This document shows, piece by piece, positions 1 to 5,283 of a DNA stretch of 5,283 bases. A model generated the notes under the pieces. That model saw only the letters and a list, made by a program, of their open reading frames with translations, had not been told where the DNA came from and made no database searches. This stretch comes from an uncultured Mucispirillum sp. (lineage in GTDB: Bacteria; Chrysiogenota; Deferribacteres; Deferribacterales; Mucispirillaceae), in NCBI GenBank assembly GCA_947177675.1, contig CAMWVK010000143.1, positions 1-5,283 on the forward strand. Direction: 5' to 3'. How positions within the stretch are numbered: the first letter of the stretch is position 1; the number at the start of each line of letters is the position of its first letter. The position numbers and the translations under genes are program-made.

Positions 1-1663
1 ATTTGAAGTTATACCTATAATTAAAGAAAAAATAAATGATGATAAAAAAGAATATAAAGTCATATTTATGATGAGAGATATTTTTGGTGAAATAGAAACT
101 CAAAGAGACCAAATCAGCAAAGATTTTCTACACTACCAGTTCTTAAAACGCTCTATTTCTGATGGTATGCTTATTGTAGATAATGGTATAATAATAGATG
201 TGAATAATGTTGCAACAATATTATGGCATTATGAAAAAGATGAATTAATTAATAAACCGCTTTCTTTGATTATTCCAGATGCTTCTCAATATATAGATAA
301 TGCATCTACCATAAAAGGAAACTCTATCAGGTTTGTTGGTATTAGAAAAGATAAAACACGGTTTAATGGTGCATTACAAGTTCAAGCTTTTGATAATTTA
401 AACAAACGCTCTATGGTATATATTGTTAGAGATTTAACATACCATATTGCTGTTGAAAGACTTATGGAAACACAATCTGATTTTACGACAGAACTATTTG
501 ATATTCAGCCAAATATGATTGCTGTTTTTAATGAAAACCATATACTTACAAGATGCAATAAACTGTTTTTAGATTTCTTTGGCTATACTTCTATAGAAGA
601 AGCAATACATAATATTGGAGAAATTTCTTCAAAGTTTTTAGATGCTGATGATAATACATTTATAACAAGTGCAAATAAAAATAACTGGTTTATACTTCCT
701 ATTGAACACCAGAATATAAAATATAAGGTAGGTATGAACGATAAAACAGGCAGCTGCAATATATTTAACTTAAATTCTACATTAATGGAAAATGAAACAA
801 ATATATTTTATGTAGTTTCTTTTACAAATATTACAAGAACAACTGAAAGATTAAAAAGTTTTAAAGAAACAAACAACTTACTTCAGCCATATAGTGATGA
901 TTTAAAAAGCACTATAGAATCAAATATGATAACTTTAGCACAGTATCATAAACTTGCAACCATAGGCACTATGATTGGATTTATTACTCACCAGTGGAAA
1001 CAGCCGCTTAATGCTATTGGACTTATTGCACAAAACACTGAAGATATTTTAGAAGATGAAGATTTTGATAAAGAAGAATTAGCAGAAATGATGCAGTCTA
1101 TTATGAACCATGTAATGTTTATGTCTGAAACTATGGAAAATTTTAAAAACTTCTTCAAACCAGAAGATGTAAGTGTGCCGTTTAAAGTAAGTCTGGCAAT
1201 TAAATCTATTATGGCTCTTTTAATACCTGTTTTGAAAAAAAGTAATATAGAAGTTATATATGATATGCCTGCTCAGTGTGAAAATTTAAAAGTATTTGGT
1301 TTTACTAATAATTTAAAACAGGTTATTATGAATATCGTTGTTAACGGTAAGGATTCTATTTTGCAAAGAAAAGAAAATGAGCCTGAATTACGAGGACAAA
1401 TTGCCATTAAAGTAGATAACCATAATAATGAACATATTATTATCACAATTACAGATAACGGCACAGGACTTAGTGAAGAAGCTTTAATAAAAATATTTGA
1501 AATGCACTGGACTACAAAAGGCTCACAAGGCACAGGTATCGGTATGTATATGGCTCAAATGATTATAGAAAAAATGAATGGCAGCCTGCAAGTAAAAAAT
1601 AGAGAAGATGGAGAAAAAGGTGCACAAATAGTTTTAAGTCTTCCTATTCATAATGGACAGTAA
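1..1663 (+). CDS. Multi-PAS sensor histidine kinase, 5'-truncated by the window edge
   Basis: Predicted cytoplasmic (at least in the visible part) sensor kinase that autophosphorylates on His and passes phosphate to an unidentified response regulator. The frame is open from base 2 with no stop. The first ATG (68) has no Shine-Dalgarno and sits inside a stretch reading YKVIFMMRDI, which resembles the last strand and exit motif of a PAS domain, so the true start lies upstream. Numbering from that ATG: PAS-like domain about 28-128 (SDGMLIVDNG... to IVRDLTYH), second PAS-like domain about 140-256, helical linker 257-295, then the dimerisation/H-box with H308 in THQWKQPLN. The ATPase domain has an N-box with N422 and N426 (MNIVVNGKDS), G1 box DNGTG 463-467, and G2 box GSQGTGIG 485-492. 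All catalytic motifs are present; there is no receiver or visible membrane segment. It ends in TAA 1661-1663 and converges on the HD-GYP gene. The kinase assignment is firm; the signal and partner are unknown. Confidence 0.93.
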   Translation, partial: FEVIPIIKEKINDDKKEYKVIFMMRDIFGEIETQRDQISKDFLHYQFLKRSISDGMLIVDNGIIIDVNNVATILWHYEKDELINKPLSLIIPDASQYIDNASTIKGNSIRFVGIRKDKTRFNGALQVQAFDNLNKRSMVYIVRDLTYHIAVERLMETQSDFTTELFDIQPNMIAVFNENHILTRCNKLFLDFFGYTSIEEAIHNIGEISSKFLDADDNTFITSANKNNWFILPIEHQNIKYKVGMNDKTGSCNIFNLNSTLMENETNIFYVVSFTNITRTTERLKSFKETNNLLQPYSDDLKSTIESNMITLAQYHKLATIGTMIGFITHQWKQPLNAIGLIAQNTEDILEDEDFDKEELAEMMQSIMNHVMFMSETMENFKNFFKPEDVSVPFKVSLAIKSIMALLIPVLKKSNIEVIYDMPAQCENLKVFGFTNNLKQVIMNIVVNGKDSILQRKENEPELRGQIAIKVDNHNNEHIIITITDNGTGLSEEALIKIFEMHWTTKGSQGTGIGMYMAQMIIEKMNGSLQVKNREDGEKGAQIVLSLPIHNGQ

Positions 1664-1728
1664 ACTTACTGCAATACTAATGATGATGACTTATAATTAT
1701 CAACCTTAATCAAATAAAATAACAGAAA

Positions 1729-1854
1729 TTAAAAAACACAAACTGAAAAGCTCAAAACTAATAATATTTGTAATATAATATATAAAACAAATACTAATAT
1801 ATCAAATGTTTTCATATACACTGATTTACCCAGCTTATACTCTGCTGTATTCAT
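1729..1854 (-). CDS. Candidate small single-pass membrane protein (41 aa) or remnant of a larger membrane-protein gene
   Basis: An ATG at 1854-1852 opens a 41-codon frame ending in TAA at 1731-1729. The product starts hydrophilic (MNTAEYKLGKSVYMKTFD) and continues with an uncharged hydrophobic stretch (ILVFVLYIILQILLVLSF), the pattern of one membrane helix. Upstream of the ATG is a purine run (AAAAAAG, 6-base gap) that is at best a weak ribosome site. The frame is open for 10 more codons upstream, overlapping the end of another hydrophobic frame at 1866-1973 (35 codons, MLIIVKILFNTYTAAFFAVY...), which lies in a different phase. A single frameshift would join them into one longer hydrophobic protein. 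I recognise no family. AT-rich noncoding DNA readily yields Ile/Leu/Phe/Tyr-rich frames by chance, so this is a weak call. Confidence 0.17.
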   Translation of the reverse strand: MNTAEYKLGKSVYMKTFDILVFVLYIILQILLVLSFSVCVF

Positions 1855-1913
1855 ATTATACTTTTTTATATAAATAAAATATCAAATATGCTGCCTATAT
1901 TTAATAAAGTGAA

Positions 1914-1941
1914 ATATACAGCAAAGAAAGCAGCTGTATAT
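1914..1941. repeat. Perfect 9-bp inverted repeat with 10-base loop
   Basis: ATATACAGC at 1914-1922 is exactly complementary to GCTGTATAT at 1933-1941, separated by a 10-base loop at 1923-1932. It lies in the convergent intergenic gap and is the strongest symmetric element there. Neither arm is followed by a long T-run: the plus strand continues GTATTAAATAATATTTTA and the minus strand TTTCACTTTATT. It is therefore not a textbook intrinsic terminator, though it could act as a weak bidirectional one, a transcript-end stabiliser or a protein-binding palindrome. Confidence 0.5.
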
Positions 1942-2124
1942 GTATTAAATAATATTTTAACTATGATTAACATAACTAGAGATATACTTATATTTCTGGG
2001 GTATTTTTTATACTGATAAATTATGTATTTTAAGTGCCTGTTTTTACCATTTTATACATACACCATAATTCATAAATATGTATCAGAAAATATACAAAAA
2101 TAATATATTAAATTAAGAAACAGC

Positions 2125-2156
2125 AGATTATAATTATATAATCTTAAATATAAGAT
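2125..2156. repeat. Overlapping A/T-rich hairpin cluster
   Basis: AGATTAT (2125-2131) pairs with ATAATCT (2138-2144), and ATCTTA (2141-2146) pairs with TAAGAT (2151-2156). The shared bases 2141-2144 mean only one hairpin can form at a time. It lies 57 bases past the stop of the HD-GYP gene. The stems are mostly A-U, so stability is low and chance formation in AT-rich DNA is likely. Confidence 0.25.
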
Positions 2157-2212
2157 AATGTCCCAAAATGTTTGATAAGTTCAATTATTTCATATTCTTA
2201 TGAGTAAAATTG

Positions 2213-3259
2213 TTATTTTGCAGGCATAAGGCTTTTAAAAATATCTGCTGCTTCATCTATTTTTTCAAGGAATTTTTCAACAATAACTGGGTCAAAATGG
2301 ATACCAGACTGACTTTTTAAATGCTCTACAGTATGTTCCAATGTCCATGAGTTTTTATATACTCTTTGAGAAATTAATGCATCAAATACATCTGCAACAG
2401 CAACTATTCTGCCATATAAGGGAATACTATCCCCTTTTAATCCATTAGGATATCCACTACCATTATACTTTTCATGGTGGGATAATGCAATAATAGCACC
2501 TGCTTCTAAATATTTGCTTTTAGTGCCTGAAAGTATCTCATATCCTTTTATGGTATGAGTTTTTATTATATTATATTCTTCTTCTGTTAGTTTTGATGAT
2601 TTATTTAATATGCTGTCTGCAATACCAATTTTACCAACATCATGCAAAGGTGCGGAATAAAGCATTAACTCTTTATCTTCATCACTACCGCCCAAACTTT
2701 CCATTATCATAGCAGAATATTTGCCTACTCTTAAAATATGGCTTGCTGTATCTTTATCTTTATATTCTGATGCTCTTCCCAGCAAAAGCAAAGACTCAAG
2801 TTCTCTTTCTTTAACAGTTATTACAGCCTGCTCCACTTCATACTGTAAAATATTTGTTTTATTATGCAGTTTAAGTCGTGAGCCACGAAGACCTGCCATA
2901 TTTTTAAGTACAGCCTGCAATACATAACTGCTTAATGGAAGTAGAAAATATTCTATTACCCCAGCATTATATGCCTTGATTTTGTCTTCATTATTATTAA
3001 TATCTGTTATAAAGAATATAAGTATATCTTCATCATACTTATGAATTGCAGAAACTAAATCTATAACAGCATTGCTTCCGTCATAATCAATAAAAAGCAT
3101 ATCTATATTATTTCTGCTCATTATATGTTTCATTACTTCATTAATATCATCAGTATATAAAACACTTATATCTATTGGTATTACTGCATTTGTTACTATA
3201 TCCCTGCATTGTGGAAATATATTGTAGTATAAAAGATTTAGCGTTCTTATATCCATCAT
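2213..3259 (-). CDS. Degenerate receiver-HD-GYP protein, predicted cyclic-di-GMP phosphodiesterase
   Basis: Predicted cytoplasmic enzyme hydrolysing c-di-GMP, of the RpfG-like class (348 aa, a usual length for REC-HD-GYP). Residues about 6-120 form a receiver-like fold. D58 (LFIDYD) is at the phosphoacceptor position and T85 is present, but the first-strand acidic pair is replaced by YYN (11-13) and the conserved Lys by L107 (FLLPL), so normal Mg-dependent phosphorylation is doubtful. A linker helix (about 136-165) leads to the HD-GYP domain, about 160-335. Metal-binding and signature residues are all visible: D170 and H174 (DTASHILRV), H206-D207 with K210 (LHDVGK), H235 (THTIKGYEIL), H261-H262 (HHEKYNGSGYP, with GYP at 269-271) and D290 (ADVFDAL), followed by SQRVY. 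The start ATG overlaps the kinase stop as ATGA, and AGG at 3270-3268 with an 8-base gap supports the first of two consecutive ATGs. It is probably the output partner of the upstream kinase. The catalytic call rests on motifs only. Confidence 0.93.
   Translation of the reverse strand: MMDIRTLNLLYYNIFPQCRDIVTNAVIPIDISVLYTDDINEVMKHIMSRNNIDMLFIDYDGSNAVIDLVSAIHKYDEDILIFFITDINNNEDKIKAYNAGVIEYFLLPLSSYVLQAVLKNMAGLRGSRLKLHNKTNILQYEVEQAVITVKERELESLLLLGRASEYKDKDTASHILRVGKYSAMIMESLGGSDEDKELMLYSAPLHDVGKIGIADSILNKSSKLTEEEYNIIKTHTIKGYEILSGTKSKYLEAGAIIALSHHEKYNGSGYPNGLKGDSIPLYGRIVAVADVFDALISQRVYKNSWTLEHTVEHLKSQSGIHFDPVIVEKFLEKIDEAADIFKSLMPAK
3256..3259 (-). promoter_or_regulatory. ATGA start/stop overlap (translational coupling)
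   Basis: The HD-GYP start ATG (3259-3257) overlaps the hybrid-kinase stop TGA (3258-3256) in the sequence ATGA. An AGG at 3270-3268 inside the end of the kinase gene gives a plausible ribosome site 8 bases before the ATG. This arrangement normally means one transcript and coupled translation, keeping kinase and HD-GYP protein in proportion. Confidence 0.85.
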
Positions 3260-5205
3260 TTAAACTGCCTGATAGAATGTTTTATTTTGTATATAACATC
3301 TTTTAATTCATCAATAAATGCAAAAATATATTCATTCATACCATCTTCAATATTCTGCTTAATTTTATAAAGCACATTAACAACTGATGATAACTGATAT
3401 TTTTCTGAAAGAACAAGCATTTTATTAATAATATATAATGATGAGCCTTCATTAAACTCACTTACTGCATGAAAAAGAGTTTGAGCATAATGCCATGAAA
3501 TCTGACAGTATTCATTTACTGCTGCAGCAATTAATTCATGGTCATCAGATTTAATATATTCTGCTACACCTTTTACTAAATCTTCATTCAATGGTGTCTG
3601 CTCTTTATTTAAGTATCTGTTTAATACTGCTTCTAGTTTATTTTTTACAACAGGTTTTGCAACAAAATCGTCCATACCAGCAGAAATGTATTCTTCTATA
3701 TCATCATCTTCTACTACATTAGCAGTAAGAGCAACAATCGGAATATGCTGAAATCCCATTTCTCTTTCATAAGTTACAATTTCTTTTGCTGCAGTAAAAC
3801 CATCTTTTATAGGCATATATATATCCATAAAAATTAAATCATATTGATTTTCCTTATATTTATCAACTGCCGCCTGCCCGTTTTCTACTGTATCAACTTT
3901 AAGTCCCATATTTTTAAGCAGAATTTCTGAAAGTCTGCTGTTTACTTCATTGTCATCTACAAGCATAACAGAGCCAGTAAAAAATGTATTTTTCTGTTTT
4001 TTGTTATTAACAAGGGATGACTTATTATATCCAAGTATATCTGATAATACTGATATAAGTTTTGACATACTAAGTGGTGGAACAAGTGGATAAACATTTG
4101 TTCCGCCTAAATCATATATTTTATTATCAAAAGAAGTAGTACTCAATATTATAAAAGATTTATTAGGAAATTCATCTACTACTTTTTTTATAAAGTCATA
4201 GTCATTATTATCATAACTTATACCAATTATTTTTATATCATCTGGGCGTATATCATCTATATGTGTCGTATAATGAACTTCTGCTTTAAGATTTTTAATA
4301 TATTCTTCATAAAGCTCCATTGCCAGACAGTCTTCTTCACATCCTAAAAGTGTAATGTGGGTATTAGAAAAATCTACTTTGGTCTGAGTATCTTTTTTAT
4401 CAACCACAGGCAGTTCTAATGTAAAATAAAATTCACTGCCTTTTCCATATTCACTATATACATTTAGTGATGAATTCATAGACTGAGTTAAACTTTTAGA
4501 TATTGCAAGACCTAAACCAGTGCCGCCATACTGACGAGTAATAGATGTATCCGCCTGAGAAAATGCGTCCATTATAATTTTCTGCTGATCTTTTGTAATG
4601 CCTATGCCATTATCTTTAATAGATATTCTTATCTTGCATTTTTCACTTGTTTTTGAAATTACGGTTGCCCTGACTATTATTCTGCCATTTACATCAGTAA
4701 ATTTAATAGCATTAGAAATAAGGTTAGTAATTATCTGCCTGATACGCAGTGGGTCTCCTAAAAGATATTTAGGCATATTTATACTAAATAAACATATTAA
4801 TAAAATATTTTTATCCATTGCTTTTGCAGCATAAATTGCAACAGAATCTTCAAATACATTCCACGAATTAAATTCTATTGATTCAAGCTGCATTTTACCA
4901 CTTTCAATTTTAGAAAAATCTAATATATCATTAATAATACTGAATAATCCATCTGAGCTGGAATTAATAATTTTTAAATACTCTTTTTGGGTATTATCAA
5001 GTTTAGTTTCTTTTAATAAGTCAATAAATCCCATAATCCCATTAAGTGGGGTGCGAATTTCATGACTCATATTTGCAAGAAATTCACTTTTTGTCCTTTC
5101 TGCATCTTTTGCCCTCTTAAGAGCTGCCTGTAATTCTCTTTCTTTTTTCTTTCTAAGTGAAGCATCTCTTAATATATATAATATATATATTTTATACTTA
5201 TACAT
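3256..5205 (-). CDS. Hybrid sensor histidine kinase: (PAS remnant)-HisKA-HATPase-pseudoreceiver-receiver-Hpt-like
   Basis: Hybrid two-component kinase, 649 aa from the first ATG. In order: helical linker 15-38; HisKA with H48 in SHEIRTPLNG; HATPase about 140-267 with N-box N161/N165 (NLISNAIKFT), G1 DNGIG 198-202 and G2 GGTGLGL 227-233; receiver-like domain about 283-392 with no Asp at the phosphoacceptor site (IIGIS, 326-330) and no conserved Lys (VPPL, 375-378); canonical receiver about 412-531 with D417/D418, phosphoacceptor D461 (FMDIYMP), T494 and K517; and a helical Hpt-like tail about 541-645 in which N594 occupies the expected phospho-His position. No membrane helix is visible. It is coupled to the HD-GYP gene downstream. 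The start is doubtful: the ATG has no Shine-Dalgarno and falls in the last strand of a PAS domain whose coding continues upstream to an in-frame TAA at 5281-5283. The gene may therefore be frameshifted or truncated at its 5' side. The kinase identity is certain; whether a full sensor is made is not. Confidence 0.9.
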   Translation of the reverse strand: MYKYKIYILYILRDASLRKKKERELQAALKRAKDAERTKSEFLANMSHEIRTPLNGIMGFIDLLKETKLDNTQKEYLKIINSSSDGLFSIINDILDFSKIESGKMQLESIEFNSWNVFEDSVAIYAAKAMDKNILLICLFSINMPKYLLGDPLRIRQIITNLISNAIKFTDVNGRIIVRATVISKTSEKCKIRISIKDNGIGITKDQQKIIMDAFSQADTSITRQYGGTGLGLAISKSLTQSMNSSLNVYSEYGKGSEFYFTLELPVVDKKDTQTKVDFSNTHITLLGCEEDCLAMELYEEYIKNLKAEVHYTTHIDDIRPDDIKIIGISYDNNDYDFIKKVVDEFPNKSFIILSTTSFDNKIYDLGGTNVYPLVPPLSMSKLISVLSDILGYNKSSLVNNKKQKNTFFTGSVMLVDDNEVNSRLSEILLKNMGLKVDTVENGQAAVDKYKENQYDLIFMDIYMPIKDGFTAAKEIVTYEREMGFQHIPIVALTANVVEDDDIEEYISAGMDDFVAKPVVKNKLEAVLNRYLNKEQTPLNEDLVKGVAEYIKSDDHELIAAAVNEYCQISWHYAQTLFHAVSEFNEGSSLYIINKMLVLSEKYQLSSVVNVLYKIKQNIEDGMNEYIFAFIDELKDVIYKIKHSIRQFK

Positions 5206-5280
5206 TATTTTTGATATTGATATATCAACATGAAATTTTGAGTTATCAGAGGGGAGAGCTTCAATCTCTAGAGATTTTAA
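5206..5280 (-). other. PAS-domain C-terminal fragment in frame upstream of the kinase ATG
   Basis: The 25 codons before the ATG at 5205 are open and read LKSLEIEALPSDNSK then FHVDISISKI, running straight into MYKYKIYILYILRDASLR. This matches the usual end of a PAS domain (E-I-x-A-L-x-x-D-x-S-x-F-x-V-x-I-S-I, then a strand and RDxxxRK). There is no ATG, GTG or TTG in it, so no conventional start could include it. The next codon upstream is TAA (5283-5281). In one other phase, the codons ATT AAA ATC TCT are open to the window edge and end at TGA 5263-5261, so a one-base shift near 5269-5278 would restore a continuous frame. Interpreted as part of a longer sensor gene broken, or misread, at this point. 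Confidence 0.6.
5263..5276. repeat. 14-bp perfect palindrome at the kinase 5' break
   Basis: AATCTCTAGAGATT is self-complementary over all 14 bases. It lies in the PAS-remnant coding stretch, where the reading frame is interrupted. It could be coincidental coding sequence, a protein-binding site, or a place prone to indels or sequencing error. Confidence 0.35.
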
Positions 5281-5283
5281 TTA

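Larger units (their letters stand above)
1664..2212. other. 549-base AT-rich intergenic region between convergent genes
   Basis: Both flanking genes end here, so the region should carry their transcription ends rather than promoters. I see no GC-rich stem followed by a T-run on either strand, no tRNA-like or rRNA-like segment, no CRISPR repeat and no insertion-sequence ends. What is visible: a perfect 9-bp inverted repeat (1914-1922 with 1933-1941), overlapping A/T-only-type hairpins (2125-2156), and short hydrophobic reading frames on the minus strand at 1866-1973 and 1729-1854. Its length is large for a gap between tail-to-tail genes, which leaves room for a decayed gene or an unrecognised small RNA. 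Confidence 0.8.

Noticed and set aside
1273..1533. 86-codon minus-strand frame
   Set aside because: Lies wholly antisense to the ATPase domain of the first kinase, whose catalytic motifs fix the real frame; its product has no recognisable features.
1806..1877. 23-codon plus-strand frame rich in Tyr/Leu
   Set aside because: Too short, no ribosome site, and no toxin-like or leader-peptide context.
1888..2016. 42-codon plus-strand frame (MLPIFNKVKYTAKK...), open upstream to 1825
   Set aside because: No Shine-Dalgarno, no recognisable family, within the range expected by chance in this AT-rich gap, and it overlaps the competing minus-strand frame and the 9-bp inverted repeat.
1664..2212. Intrinsic terminators for the convergent genes
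   Set aside because: I looked for a GC-containing stem followed by a T-run on both strands and found none that qualifies; the inverted repeats seen lack the T-run.
2721..2927. 68-codon plus-strand frame
   Set aside because: Antisense to the HD-GYP gene; Ser/Leu-rich composition typical of a shadow frame.
4780..4820. Possible membrane helix in the hybrid kinase (ILLICLFSINM, residues 134-144)
   Set aside because: It falls at the entry to the ATPase domain just before the N-box, where a hydrophobic core strand is expected, and it is too short for a membrane span.
4598..4834. 78-codon plus-strand hydrophobic frame
   Set aside because: Antisense to the ATPase domain of the hybrid kinase; its hydrophobicity follows from the complement of the kinase codons.
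1..5283. tRNA/rRNA, CRISPR, insertion sequences, riboswitches, attachment sites
   Set aside because: No cloverleaf-like segment, no regularly spaced repeats, no transposase motifs or paired terminal repeats were seen; nearly all of the sequence is accounted for by the three signalling genes.

Overview
The window is strongly AT-rich and is almost entirely signal-transduction coding sequence. No ribosomal, phylogenetic-marker or mobile genes are present, so the host can only be guessed. The AT bias, PAS-rich kinases with an 'HQWKQPLN' H-box, and a hybrid kinase coupled to an HD-GYP phosphodiesterase suggest a motile AT-rich Gram-negative such as a Deferribacterota (Mucispirillum-like), Campylobacterota or spirochaete member. 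This is inference with low certainty.

Layout. Positions 1-1663 (+) hold the 3' part of a multi-PAS sensor histidine kinase whose 5' end lies outside the window. Positions 1664-2212 are a 549-base AT-rich gap between convergent genes, containing a perfect 9-bp inverted repeat, a group of weak A/T hairpins and, on the minus strand, short hydrophobic reading frames that may be chance or the remains of a small membrane-protein gene. Positions 2213-3259 (-) encode a degenerate receiver fused to an intact HD-GYP domain (predicted c-di-GMP phosphodiesterase). Positions 3256-5205 (-) encode a hybrid histidine kinase, overlapping the HD-GYP gene by 4 bases (ATGA), so the two are almost certainly co-transcribed and translationally coupled. 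The promoter of this pair is beyond the right edge.

How the genes may work together. The hybrid kinase has a complete HisKA/HATPase core and one canonical receiver. Its other receiver-like domain lacks the phosphoacceptor, and its C-terminal Hpt-like domain has Asn where the phosphorylated His should be. The HD-GYP partner also has a receiver lacking the Mg-binding acidic pair and the conserved Lys. The pair therefore looks like a c-di-GMP-degrading signalling unit in which several domains keep their fold but have lost phosphotransfer chemistry, which suggests control by protein contact rather than a classical phosphorelay.

The most notable anomaly is at the right edge. The kinase frame continues upstream of its first ATG through 25 codons that read like the end of a PAS domain, then meets an in-frame TAA at 5281-5283. 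Either the gene is frameshifted or truncated there, or the sequence contains an error.
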